This document shows, one piece after another, positions 46,825 to 56,999 of a stretch of 64,000 bases of DNA. A model generated the notes under the pieces. The model was not told where the DNA came from. It saw only the letters and a list, made by a program, of their open reading frames with translations, and searched no databases. This stretch comes from Atrina japonica (taxonomy: Eukaryota; Mollusca; Bivalvia; Pterioida; Pinnidae): the NCBI GenBank assembly GCA_030159075.1, contig BROG01000474.1, forward strand, positions 517,798 through 581,797, written 5' to 3'. Positions within the stretch are counted from its first letter, which is position 1; each line of letters begins with the position of its first letter. The translations under genes were made by a program, and so were the position numbers.

Positions 46825-48652
46825 GATAGATACCAACTTAATGGACACTTTTGGGTACTCAGTCGATCTAAAATAAAGTAAAATACTGTCACAATTGGGT
46901 ATTCATATTATACATATGATAATATGCTTCAGTCATATTGAATTATAAAACCAAAGTAAAAATATACAGGATGTCCAGGATACATATCCAAATCTGGTGA
47001 TATAGACCAAACACGGACGTCTGGAAATCCAGAGGTGGGATCAGGTGTCATGATGGAATAAAGTAATACTATTTGAATGCGTGTGGTATTCGCAATTGTT
47101 CTTCATGTTGAGACCATTTATACGTCTTATTTTTCGTGTTCTAATGGACTTCAGTTTCGATTATCAACTGGTACTTCTTCACTTTAACTTTGATTTTCAA
47201 TCCAGTTGTGTGATTAAACATAAATGCATGTATTTCATTTTATCAATTTATTCATGAATATAACCTTAACTTGTTGTCAATATGCCATCAGCAGACAAAT
47301 AATAAATTTAACATATTTGAATTTTCACAAAATATCGATTCTGAACAAATTAAAAACTCAGCCGGAAATCAATGAACAATTAATTCATTTATGCATGTTA
47401 TGTTTAATAATATATATTTTCCGAGAAAAGTTATATTCAAATCTAACAATTGTGTGGTATTTTCCCAGAAAACGTACTTTCCAGCTCAGTTTGAGTTTAT
47501 GAAAAGTATATTAGTATTTAGTCGAGTGAAAATTTAAAATCAGTTTTCAAAATATAAGAACATTCTTCAATAATTTTAAGTCCTAAATCAATCATGATAA
47601 TTAGTATGATTTGCATTTTTCAGAAAACGACTAATACATTTTTTAAATATGAATGCATTTATTGATCCTAGTTTTCAAACCGCATGACAGTATAGATGAC
47701 CTTTATTTTCAAAAGAAAAATAAACCCACAGTTTGCCACATTCCGATAATTTAAATCGAATTTGTATTTCCAAATATCTAACAATTTAAATCAATCTATA
47801 TATGTTTCTTGAATTTATGTGACCGGTAAACAAAGGGTGCTTACTCCTTCACGGTACCTGATCCTACGTCTGGATTTCCAGAGGTTTATCAGATTTGCTA
47901 TCCTAAAGATAAGTACTGTGATATATTCAATGACATGCATTATGTGCGGAATTTCCTTTCCGCTAATAATGCTGAATTCTTACCAGTCCAATGAGTTATA
48001 TAAAACTATGCAATAGAAACGTATTACACATTTACAGGTAACCCTTATAGCATTTGGAAAAATATATGAGAGATTTTTTTCTCTTTTTTCTGTAGAATAC
48101 AGAAATTCCAGTAACTGAACTATGCACTCCACCTTGCAGATATGCGGAATTGTCTGACGGAAGTTACAGACGTAAAATATGTACGTATGTTCAATACGTG
48201 TGATAATATAAGATGTCACTTAGAGTACACCTAACACATCTCCAAAAATTAGAGAGCGCATCATGAATGGTTCGTGAAGCGAACTTATCCACGAAGGAGA
48301 TATGCAATAGAATAGTGGTTTCAGCTTTTGAACATTTAACATTCTATAGTCCAGAATCTGTCAAGCTAGCACTCGATGTTCCAAACGCCTTCACAATTTA
48401 AACGTTTTTTAAAGATCAATGTTTCTGTATATTTCTGGCTTGGGTTCTGTTGAAGCTTATCACCGATCATATACTGTATCCACTCAAAACACAGTCATGG
48501 CTATTCTATCTTTAATCTTAGGTGTAATTTGAAGTTTCTTATAGGCGCTGTTTAAGACCATATTATAAATGATTTGATTTGATTTATGACCAATAGTAAA
48601 TATGACACACACACACACCCACAAACCCACCCACCCACCCACACACACACAT

Positions 48653-48750
<98 letters not shown>

Positions 48751-50160
48751 ACAATAATTTCAGCCTGTCCAGTAGGAACTCGATATGTGGACAATGCATG
48801 CGTATGTCCAGCTGGACAGCATTATATTGAAATCGACCATTTTGGAACGCATAATTGTCGAGACTGTCAAGCCGGATATTACCAAGACAAAGAAGGTCAA
48901 GGTAATTGCATAGCATGTCCTGCCGGGTATTATCAAAACGAGGCAGGGAAAACAGGATGTAAAATATGTGCGGTAGGTCACTATGCTAGCACTTCCGGTA
49001 CGCCACAATGTACACCATGTCCACCAGGCCAATACCAAGCAGCAGAGGGAGCAACAGCCTGTATTTCTTGCAACGCTGGATATTACCAAAGTAGTCAAGG
49101 TAAAAATTGTTACAAATTGTTGAAATGAGAAACATATATATATATGGATCGTGAAGCGAATATTATGCATAATATTTCGCTCAGGTAGCTCCGTTTAAAT
49201 TCTAAACTTCTCAAAACTTAGATATTCTTTTGTACAGTGGATACTTCTCAGACGGATTTGGCAATACATTTACATTTGTTTTTTTTTTTACTTTGTATGA
49301 CACCACGTTTTCTTTCGGAAATATACATTTATATTAAATTCGAGTTCAGCTAATAAAGTCTTATTGACAGAAACGATCGTCTTGAGAATTGGTTATGGCC
49401 TCCTTTCTAAAACTATAACTTTGGTATTATTAATAATACTTAATCTCATAAATATTCGTAAAACCATGGTATGCTGTTTCTTACCCGTGGTTTCATGCGC
49501 CCGAAATCATTCGTGCATATTGCCATAAAGTTGCAGTCAATGTGAGTAAGCGGTACTCGTATTCCTTAACAAATCAGATCGAGGCCTATAAACAGTGTCT
49601 GTTCATGCATCCCATCCATCACCGGACTACGCGATAACTTCCGTTGCCGATCACAACTACCATTGGACACACCTACTCAATATAAATATTTTTTAGCTAC
49701 GAATGATTTCAGGCACCTGGGATAGGAAAGAGCATAGAGATGCACTAACCTATGGTATGGACATGATTTGAAAGTCTGTCTCATTATTTTAGGTTCAACT
49801 TCATGCATCATATGTTCTGCTGGATACTACCAGCCCTACACTGGACGATCTTCATGTACAGCATGTAGTCCCGGGACGTATCAGGCCTACACAGGAAGAA
49901 CAGCCTGCAATGCATGCCCGGCAGGACGATACCAACGATACTCTGGCCGAACAGGATGTTCACAATGCAGTCCGGGAAGATATCAACCTTCCTCTGGTAG
50001 ATCGAGCTGCATCAAATGTAGTCCTGGGTCCTATCAATCATCCTATGGGAGAACTTCTTGTAGGTTGTGTTCGGCGGGGTCGTATATGCCACATTACGGT
50101 TACAGTAGCTGTTTTTCATGTTGGAACAGCTTCACTAGCGGGGCCACTTTCTGTCTGTAG
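40588..50160 (+). CDS. Secreted PAN-domain protein with ephrin-receptor-like cysteine repeats (four exons)
   Basis: Exons are 40588-40917, 48096-48180, 48764-49099 and 49793-50160; phases agree, giving 372 residues. Residues 1-20 form a signal peptide (WLFVLSF.PILIYG). Residues 27-85 are PAN/apple-like: C27, C60, C64, C70 and C82 with ECRSINFNTETLICELN. A short linker with two cysteines follows. From about residue 140 come some twelve units of 16-17 residues with the pattern GYYQ...G...C..C, like the GCC2/GCC3 (ephrin-receptor-like) repeats of SVEP1-type extracellular proteins. No membrane segment follows, so the protein is probably secreted and disulfide-rich. A TATA box lies at 40525 and AATAAA at 50171. 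PAN domains bind proteins or sugars; the function of this combination is unknown to me. The start was chosen as the first ATG, which gives the signal peptide. Confidence 0.85.
41208..41241. repeat. (AT)n microsatellite in intron 1
   Basis: About 17 AT units. Confidence 0.95.
41285..41640. repeat. Duplicated segment followed by AACGCGTT/TATCTCG cluster
   Basis: The phrase ATCTCACCAGAGGCTCGCAA occurs at about 41311 and 41440, each preceded by CACAAGTT. Then 41465-41640 holds repeated AAAACGCGTTA and TATCTCGTTAA words (five or six of each), all built on the palindrome AACGCGTT. No protein is encoded. Confidence 0.6.
41641..42580. other. Intron sequence, nothing recognised
   Basis: AT-rich, with short open frames lacking any motif. 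Confidence 0.4.
42581..42850. repeat. Three tandem copies of a 90-bp unit
   Basis: Units start at 42581, 42671 and 42761 with TTTTATAAAATCCTTGGAGT and include AAAAGTCTACCCGTGTTAAT and GGTCAGATTCAGATTCAGG. They differ at only a few bases, so the expansion is recent. Confidence 0.93.
43193..43572. repeat. Inverted repeat of about 60 bp around a 260-bp spacer
   Basis: The left arm 43196-43254 (AATCTCTTACACAGATTTGT ... CTCTGTCAACGTCT) is mirrored at 43510-43567 (AGACGTTGACAGAGATTGTT ... CTCTGTGTAAGAGATT) with two or three mismatches. The spacer holds no transposase. A fold-back element or MITE is likely. Confidence 0.75.
43876..43945. repeat. (TGTA)n microsatellite, about 17 units
   Basis: Uninterrupted TGTA tetranucleotides. 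Confidence 0.97.
44355..44840 (+). mobile_element. Penelope-like 3' tail, family B, with GCGC-rich segment
   Basis: 44355-44600 matches the family-B tail (TCACCGAGCTTAACC, GAGGTTTCCATGGATCA, TTGGGATTCG, TGTTGAGACTG). 44620-44810 is a different AT-rich stretch with repeated AATTAGCGC and TAGCGCT words in both orientations. Confidence 0.5.
44845..45425 (+). repeat. 0.58-kb direct duplication in intron 1, copy 1 (contains family-B tail)
   Basis: It starts with family-B tail sequence (ATTGTTCTTCATGTTGAGAC) and continues with about 450 bp matched closely by 47083-47650. Copies share ATGCCATCAGCAGACAAATA, GAGAAAAGTTATATTCAAAT and TTAGTATTTAGTCGAGTGAA. Confidence 0.85.
45426..46686. other. Intron sequence, little recognised
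   Basis: 45430-45490 repeats family-B-like words (TTCGCATTTTTTCACGGC, GTTTCGAATATCCATGGG). The rest is AT-rich and featureless. Confidence 0.4.
46687..46831. repeat. (AT)n and (GATA)n compound microsatellite
   Basis: About 36 AT units at 46687-46760, then GATA units mixed with TATA to 46831. Confidence 0.96.
46955..47055 (-). mobile_element. Penelope-like 3' tail, family A (minus strand, fragment)
   Basis: AGGATGTCCAGGATACATAT, AAACACGGACGTCTGG and GAGGTGGGATCAGGTGTCAT match the family-A tail in reverse. Confidence 0.65.
47083..47650 (+). repeat. 0.58-kb direct duplication in intron 1, copy 2
   Basis: Second copy of 44845-45425, same orientation, starting about 2.24 kb downstream, with scattered substitutions and small indels. 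Confidence 0.85.
47820..47895 (+). mobile_element. Penelope-like 3' tail, family A (fragment)
   Basis: GTGACCGGTAAACAAAGGGT, CACGGTACCTGATCC and TGGATTTCCAGAGG match the middle of the family-A tail. Confidence 0.55.
48096..48180 (+). CDS. PAN/GCC gene exon 2 (linker)
   Basis: Acceptor TTTTTTCTGTAG ends at 48095 and donor GTACGT begins at 48181. It encodes NTEIPVTELCTPPCRYAELS then DGSYRRKI plus one base. It is phase-compatible with exons 1 and 3. Confidence 0.75.
48604..48747. repeat. (CA)n-(CCCA)n-(TA)n compound microsatellite next to the exon 3 acceptor
   Basis: CA/CCCA units at 48604-48672, then about 38 TA units to 48747. The acceptor AG of exon 3 is at 48762-48763, only 15 bases later, so the repeat replaces the usual pyrimidine tract. 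Confidence 0.97.
48764..49099 (+). CDS. PAN/GCC gene exon 3 (cysteine repeats 1-7)
   Basis: Acceptor AATAATTTCAG ends at 48763 and donor GTAAAA begins at 49100. It encodes diverged GxxY....G...C..C units from CPVGTRYVDNACVC to NAGYYQSSQG. Confidence 0.88.
49793..50160 (+). CDS. PAN/GCC gene exon 4 (cysteine repeats and stop)
   Basis: Acceptor TTATTTTAG ends at 49792. It encodes more uniform units (SAGYYQPYTGRSSCTAC, SPGTYQAYTGRTACNAC, PAGRYQRYSGRTGCSQC and so on) at an exact 48-base spacing, then WNSFTSGATFCL and TAG. The regularity suggests recent expansion by in-frame duplication. Confidence 0.9.
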
Positions 50161-50170
50161 ATACTTAAGT

Positions 50171-50176
50171 AATAAA
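50171..50176 (+). terminator. AATAAA polyadenylation signal
   Basis: AATAAA begins 11 bases after the stop of the PAN/GCC gene. GT-rich sequence follows (TTGTTTGTTG near 50222), as expected downstream of a cleavage site. It implies a very short 3' UTR. Confidence 0.6.
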
Positions 50177-50254
50177 TGTTGTAAATGGCACCCACTGCTT
50201 ATATGTTGTTGTAAAATTGTATTTGTTTGTTGAAATTGTTTTTTCCCTGATTTG

Positions 50255-50480
50255 TCGTATTACTGATGACCTTGTCACCGAGTTTGGTCTTTTCACTGAA
50301 CTTGATAACTGGAACGACCTCGACGTTCGAGGGATTTCCATGGAACATTTGCACGGGTGCGGACTCCTTCTGGATACATGGTCCCATCCCGTTTGGGATT
50401 TTGTTCTTCATGTTGAGACCGTTATATCTCATTTGTCGCATTCTAATGGACCTGTAGCTTCGAATGTTCTTCTCTATACT
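50255..50480 (+). mobile_element. Penelope-like 3' tail, family B
   Basis: TGATGACCTTGTCACCGAG, GGGATTTCCATGGAACATTT, CATCCCGTTTGGGATTTTG, TTCTTCATGTTGAGACCG and TCTAATGGACCTG match the tail at 55710-55925. Solo copy directly 3' of the PAN/GCC gene. Confidence 0.7.
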
Positions 50481-50571
50481 TATCTCAAAGACATATTTAT
50501 GTAGGAATGCTTTTATTCAGTAATATGTTTCATGTATATTTCTTAATAATTACTTGGTCTAATAATTTTGT

Positions 50572-50735
50572 TTATTGTTGTTCAACATCCCAACAAGAAT
50601 TATTCAGTTATATTTAGATGTCGCCTGCTTTAGGTGAAGTGCCTATGGACTGATGCCTATGTAGTGAGAGGGTTCGTATATGTGTCACACAAGTTGTGTC
50701 ACTGGACCTCGGGCTTTCGTGTCATCTTAAGGTTT
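50572..50735 (+). mobile_element. SINE family 2 body fragment
   Basis: TATTGTTGTTCAACATCCCA, TTTAGGTGAAGTGCCTATGG and GTGTCACTGGACCTC match family-2 body words at 8521-8700. Diverged, orientation as at 59490-59660. Confidence 0.5.
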
Positions 50736-51104
50736 GTCAATACCATAAATAGGTAGATATTTTTATACATAAATAGATAGATATTTTTAAATGGAGATTA
50801 TTTAAAGAAGACTGGAAAAAGTTGCTATTTTAGCAATTCATTAAGACCTGTCTGTTTTAGTGATGGCAATTTAATCCAGATTAGGGTAACAAAATTGTGA
50901 AAACATATTAATTTCATATAAAACAACAACTCCCAAAAACAAATATAACAAATGTAATTCCCAGTTCAGCTTCAATAAAATGTTCACTATAAAGTATTTT
51001 TGTTTTGAAATCCTGTGTTGGGGTTGGTATAAAATTTATTTGTTTCGTTTTATAGTACTGGTGTGTTTTGAAGGATTAAACGTCTTTAAAATATCTCCTC
51101 TTAC
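50736..51104. other. No feature recognised
   Basis: AT-rich, nothing supportable. Confidence 0.4.
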
Positions 51105-51180
51105 TTACTGCCCATTACGCCTTTGGTGTGTATGGCAGCAACGAAGATCCTCCACTCCTGTAGGTAGTTAGCTTTCTTCT
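51105..51180 (-). pseudogene. Possible non-LTR retrotransposon C-terminal scrap
   Basis: The minus strand reads YLQEWRIFVAAIHTKGVMGS then K and stop. This resembles the usual last 20 residues of some non-LTR polyproteins (W.....AAL...G). Very short, so weak. Confidence 0.35.
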
Positions 51181-52264
51181 GTAGTTATTGTATATCCAAT
51201 TATTCAAATGCCTTATTACCACTGCCTCGCAGAAGGATGTAAATTGAATAAGAAAATGTATGGATACATGTAGTCTGTTCGTTTATTTGTTTTCCCAACG
51301 AAACAGAACAAGAAACGCATGACATTTATACCAGTTATAGCGGTAAAGATTGCTGACGCATGTCATTTAGTTGATGGATTGCCATCTGAGTAATGTAATG
51401 TAAATATGAACCGGAAGCCCCGCTGCCCTCACCGGAAACGGCGAATTGCAACATAATATGACAAACTGCGAACGTAAAAGGACAACTCGAATAAGGTATA
51501 TTGTTTCATTTCTGCCGTCACTGTTCTCTGCCAGTTGGCTTCTGGCCTTCACCGCTTCCATTTTTACCAGGTGTCCAGAAGAGGACTGTTTTTCTGATAA
51601 TGTCTCCCCTTGCTACGTATAAAAACCTGCATTTATTTTCTGTTCACAAATCTTGAAACATTAAACATATTTTAATATTATGAGCAAATACAAAATGAAC
51701 CACGGAGATATTTGTTAGTTTCACGTATGAGTTTTATCAAATTGATTTAGAAACGACTCTTTATGAAGTTTTGTTTTAAAAATTGTGGATTTACATGAAA
51801 TATATCGGGGAAATATCTCACCATATTGTATTACTAACGAGAGTAGTTATACTCTATTTCCACTCTTCAATCAATACTTTTTCAGATCCAGTTTGAGCTA
51901 GAAATTCTTCTGTTCAGTTCTCTGAATTCATTTAGATGAAAGAACTATTTGGTTGACGAAGATTTTAAAATAAAATAGATCAATGTAAGAGTTGGTGAAG
52001 TAAAAACGATACGACATACGATAGTTATTGAAACAAAATCATCAAGGCCAGAAACATGAGATCGATACAGCGTTCAGTTACGTCACATGTGTATATGCAT
52101 TACTTATTTTTTATCACAGTATCTTTGTACAAATTATCAAAGATGATGAGTGTGGGCTCCTCGACCGGTTGTTCACTTTCAATCTAATTTAAAAACTGAT
52201 CTCTCACCGCTCCGGTTTTCTGATGTATACGCGACATATCAGTAAACGGAAGCGATAATAAATC
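51181..52264. other. No feature recognised
   Basis: Mixed-composition sequence. An open frame at 51367-51561 on minus has no recognisable motif. Confidence 0.4.
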
Positions 52265-52350
52265 GGTCAGCTTTGATTAGATTGTCGCACTTTGAACCAT
52301 GAAGTCTCACTTCTGCTCAGCGCAGGTTCGATCCCCGCTATAACCTTTTT
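52265..52350 (+). ncRNA. tRNA-like sequence, probably a pseudogene or SINE head
   Basis: D-arm-like TTTGATTAGATTGTCGCA and a strong B box GCAGGTTCGATCCCCGC, followed by a TTTTTT run that could end polymerase III transcription. The acceptor stem does not pair well and the anticodon arm is unclear, so it is not called a working tRNA. Confidence 0.4.
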
Positions 52351-52829
52351 TCTTTAAAAGAAAGTTTAATGCCCAGATGTAATAGTATTCCAGTCTGTCA
52401 GGGTTGGGGTCCTGGATTTAGACTGATCACAATGTTTCAAACAACTTCAACTGTCAGCAATAGTATAAATATAATATAGCACATATTGTATAACTAATTA
52501 AATAAGATGATATATGCATAATAATTTTGAATTTCAATTTTTGCATATTTAACATTCATTTACTATTTTAAATCAAAATAAAAGCTATATTATTAAGTTC
52601 ATTAAATGTAGATTTTTCCTGGACAATAGAAAGAAGAAATGTAGAGCAGGATAGTGATAAACAGTCAAAGTGAAGGAAAATTAAGAAATAGACAAAATAA
52701 GAGAGAAAAAAGAAACTTACTCCTATCTGATATTTAGAGAGGAAAAGTTACTATATGCATGTAATCATTATATGTCATATATATTGGTACATGTACATTA
52801 CGGAAGCGTATTAGGGCCACCTTAATTTT
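52351..52829. other. No feature recognised
   Basis: AT-rich with a purine-rich run near 52630-52720. Confidence 0.4.
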
Positions 52830-53070
52830 TTTATCAACTTCTTTCTTGAAATTTATAACTTTTTTCTAGGAATTTACAACTTTTTTCTCGTTTTGCCAAC
52901 TTTAAAGTTGGTTTTTCCAAATTTTTCATTGGCTTTTTAAAACTTTTTTTCTCGTTTTGCAAACTCTGAAGATGGTTTTTCCAACCTTTTTCTCGGAATT
53001 TCCAACCTTTTTCATCTTTTTGCAACTTTAAAGTTGGCTATTCCAACTTTTTTCTGGACTTGTCGAAACT
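52830..53070. repeat. Degenerate tandem repeat (CTTTTTTCTCGTTTTGC / AAGTTGGTTTTTCCAA)
   Basis: Words such as CAACTTTTTTCT, TTTCTCGTTTTGC, ACTTTAAAGTTGG and TTTTTCCAAC recur seven or eight times at irregular spacing of 25-35 bases. The minus-strand frame across it is a Lys/Glu-rich repeat translation without family resemblance. Confidence 0.7.
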
Positions 53071-53989
53071 AATATTAATATAGCCTACATTTATAAACAG
53101 ACACTCGGATAGTGTGTATTGAATACATTTGAACATGTATAACAGTTTTTTTTTTTAATTTTAAGATAACGGGTAAAATACCACGAAACGGTACAATAAC
53201 TGATTAGCAATCAGGCGATTCTTCGCTAAAATGGTGGAGGAAAAAGATGATACATCTACATCGAAACTACCTTGAGAGGCTATGGTAGTGACTCATATTA
53301 CCAGAAATTGTGCATATATTCGGTGAAATGTAGCATTGATATTAATGAATTAAACATTTGGAACATAATGAATTATTTACAACCGTAGTTTATTAAATGG
53401 ATGCATATAAAGTTTCTTTTCGATATGATTCTTATATTGCTCAAAGCCTTATATAACTTCAGGGGACGATATTTTACGGGGACAGAATTGCAAATTTTGT
53501 CAATTTAGATTATTTATTTTCAATACGTCACAAGACAGAATATTTATTTTAAATCTTTTTAGGGACAGGTTATTTTCACTTTCTTTGCCTTTGTGATCAA
53601 GATTGTAGTATACGTAGTGGCAGATCAAAGGATTAACATAAATATATACTAACTCAAAACTCAGAACTCAGTTACTGTGCATCAGATTAATTAACACGTA
53701 TGTTTTAGTGGTTTTATCAGCACCCAGAAATGAAACTAAGCCTCCAACTGCTAATATGTCACATTGATTATACATCTCAAAAGAAGATTATCTCAGCAAA
53801 CATAATGCATATGAAATAAATGCTAGGGGCTATTCCCCCCCGGAATCTTTTTATTATGATTTTACAAGGCATAAAAAGGTTATATTTTACTTGCAGACAC
53901 TAAATTGTGGCACCTTTATTCTTAAAAAAAAATTCCATTGTCAAACTAATTAACTCTGAAACAAAGAGAAATTCGGCAGACATAAGCTG
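53071..53989. other. No feature recognised
   Basis: AT-rich sequence with no coding, RNA or repeat signal that I can support. Confidence 0.4.
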
Positions 53990-55680
53990 AATGCTCCATT
54001 GTCTCTTTACGTAATGCGTACAGATACATATTATTTTTTTAGTGGAATGCCTTAGATTTAATTGGTACAAAGTTGAAAAAGCCATCTGAATTCATGTACT
54101 CTCCATGTGGCCATATTGTGACAGGTGATCTCAACAATGTGCGCGACAGAAAACTGAGATATCTTTTATGCAAAGGCCCAAAATATAGGGAACCCGTATC
54201 GTTTACATGGCGCCAAAACTTTGAAATTATTATGGACGCATGTGAAGAGTACGCCATACGCTGGGCTAAGAAAGAAGATGTCGAACATGATACTCTTTCG
54301 GAGTGGATTAAGTCGATCAGTAATGTTCTTAAACGAAGAATTCGAAGACTTAAACATTGTGTCAACACAAAACATAATTCAATTTTTCGTGACCCTGATG
54401 TTGTCAGAGAACTTTCCCGTCTCCATGAAAATTTTACTATCGTTCCTGCTGACAAAGCATCTAATAGCATCACATTTGTCTGCAGGCGATACTATTTCAG
54501 CATCCTACAAGAGGAACTTGGACTAAACACTTCCTGGAAATCCTACATACTCTCTAACCGATTTCTGTACGTCTGAAATATTATATAATCATCAATCCGT
54601 TCTCGCTTCGTTTGGAATACCCACAAATGACTTCATTGTGGGTTCATCTAAGTGTTCAGCCTTTATCTATTTTGCTTACCAAGTTTCTAACACATATTAA
54701 ACAAGGTCATCAGAAGTACTGTATAACGGCCTACTCAAGAAGCGGAGTCAATCATATGTGGATCCTAAAGAATTCAAAGGAATTGTTGGAACATTTAAAA
54801 TCTCCAAATTTCAAACATATTACAAGCACCAAGTCTTTTGATTTTTAGACCCTTTACACAACAATCCCTCATCAAAAACATATTAACATCTATTATACAA
54901 AACTCTTTTTTATACAAAAATGGAAATCGCAGATATAAATATTTGGTGTTAGGGCATGTAGAACCTTATTTTGTCAAGGAACACTCTGATTCAAGTAACA
55001 AGTACAATGAAGATGATATTAGCAAAATGCTGGGGTTTCTACTAGACGACATCTTCGTGGTTTTTGCGGGAAAAGTTTTCCAACAGATTGTCGGCATTCC
55101 AATGAGTACCGATTGTGCACCTCTCTTTGCTGACATATTTTTGTATTAATATGAAGCGGAATTTATACAGTCTCTGCTCTCCAAAGGAAACAAACAGTTA
55201 GCATCTCGGTTCAATTTTACTTATAGGTATATCGACGATGTTCTGTCCATAAATAATTCAGAATTTCAGAATTACCTCGGCCAGATGTATCCTGTTGAGC
55301 TAGAGATCAATAAGACGACAGAGACCAACACATCTGCTTCTTACCTAGATTTACTCCTGTCGATTGGAAAAAAACGGTCAACTTCACATATCCCTCTATG
55401 ACAAACGATTTACATATCACAAACTTCCCGTTTCTAAGTAGTAATATTCCATCTTCTCCTGAGTATGGCGTTTTCATTTCACAACTTATACGTTATGCCA
55501 GGGCATGTTCTTCTTATGAATGTTTTATTCTGAGGGCTAAACGACTAGCCAATAAACCATTTACTGAATGTTACGATGTTGGACGCTTGGAGTCGTCGTT
55601 TAAAAGTTTTATGGTCGATACGGGGATCTTGTTAAACATTATGAAGTCCCCCTCTCAGAGATATTAGATAGTATTCTGGA
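53990..55680 (+). pseudogene. Penelope-like reverse transcriptase, copy 3 (longest, heavily broken)
   Basis: It includes the N-terminal region absent from copies 1 and 2: GHIVTGDLNNVRDRKLRYLL, then WAKKEDVEHDTLSEW and the Penelope-type IVPADKASNSITFVCRRYY (about 54070-54530). The fingers region is disrupted, then FVKEHSDSSNKYNEDDISK, VFQQIVGIPMSTDCAPLFAD, the catalytic YRYIDDVLSINN and TSASYLDLLLSIG appear, split over several frames with stops near 54574, 55149 and 55400. It diverges clearly from copies 1 and 2. No GIY-YIG domain follows; the tail at 55710 does. Confidence 0.78.
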
Positions 55681-55709
55681 TCACGGCCACAGACAGTGAC
55701 TCCGTTTCA

Positions 55710-55925
55710 CCAATCATGCTTATCACCAATCTTGACCTGTTTACCGAATTTACCCGTTCATCGAACTAGAAAGGTTTCCATGGAACATTTGCGAGTGACG
55801 TGGCATGCCAGCAGAAGACGCTGACTCCTTCCGGACACCTGGTCTTATCCCGTTTGGCATTCGTAATTGTTCTTCATGTTGAGACTTGAGTTTTGGTTAT
55901 TAATTGGTACTTCTTCAATTTAACT
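55710..55925 (+). mobile_element. Penelope-like 3' tail, family B (with copy 3)
   Basis: TCACCAATCTTGACCTG, AGGTTTCCATGGAACATTTG, GGCATGCCAGCAGAAGACGC, TATCCCGTTTGGCATTCG and TTCTTCATGTTGAGACTTGA. It directly follows the broken reverse transcriptase, which links tail B to this lineage. Confidence 0.7.
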
Positions 55926-56999
55926 TCAACAAATTTTCAACAATTCCAATGTAAAATACAGATATACTTGCCTTATTTAGAATATTTTTGTAAAAGGAAA
56001 AGCATATGTTTTGTTTCTGTTTTTGGAAAGAGAAAATACTAGTATTCCGAGCTTGTATGTGATTGCACATATGATGAAAGTAACTTACCTTAACTCTAGG
56101 ACATAGATGCAAATTAAAACAGACTCCATTCACGGCACAAATCATAGTAATGTATTAATTACAGGTGTTTTTCACTTGTTTGGGTACCGACATTTTATTT
56201 TGTTATTACTTATTATTTTGGTCATTAATGAATTGAATTGCAGTTTCAGAATAATCTTAATTATTTTTAATAATTTCTTTTAAAAGGTTAAGAATAAGGT
56301 CATTCTTCATTTCCCTCATGAGTTTTAAATCGTTGAAATTAGCAAGCCTCAAGACCTCACCCTATTTTAACTTAATTCAGGGTGGAATTTTAAAACAATT
56401 CGAGGAATTTTATCTTATTTAAATAAATTAATTTCTAAAAACGAAGAGAACCTTCGAACAGAAATTTACCATCCTCTATGTATGAGAGTGTCTTCATAAC
56501 AAAGGTTATTTTCATCTACATAGCTGGTTATGTTTGCATATTAATAAATACACGTTTACTTTAATGCATTTGTTTTTAATTTTGAATAATGTTTTACACC
56601 ACACATGTTAAGTTTGTTTTCTGTACTCAGTGATTTTTCCAGTAAAATTAACCCTCCTCAGTGAAAACAGTCAGCCATATTGAATTTTCTTTCAATAACC
56701 CTGCAATAATGCCGTGTTAGCTATAAAATCACTGTTTCGTTTTAGTTAAAATGGACATTTGAGAAATAAATTACCAAGTTGGCTAAGTTTGAATTCTATT
56801 TGTAATGTTACAACCAAATACATACACACGTGAAAATATTAAGCATATACAATTCAAATTCTAATTGATAGAAACGATCGTCTTGAGCATTATAACTTTG
56901 GTAATAAGCTTATAATAGTTACATATGAAAACATTGAGACTGTTTATAATGATATGCATTGTAATTATCATACTACATAGAAATATGATATTATAAATA
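55926..56999. other. No gene recognised
   Basis: AT-rich. 56860-56930 (GATAGAAACGATCGTCTTGA, then GCATTATAACTTTGG) is the reverse complement of 59318-59350 and resembles 49370-49430, a small dispersed repeat. Confidence 0.45.

Noticed and set aside
46547..46892. Open frames on both strands across 46687-46831
   Set aside because: Tyr/Ile and Leu/Ser repeats from AT and GATA microsatellites.
48484..48794. Cysteine/valine-rich minus-strand frames
   Set aside because: Translations of the CA and TA repeats next to exon 3 on the other strand.
49768..49792. Start of exon 4 frame at an upstream start codon
   Set aside because: The sequence before 49793 is intron: acceptor TTATTTTAG and phase match to exon 3 show that the frame begins by splicing.
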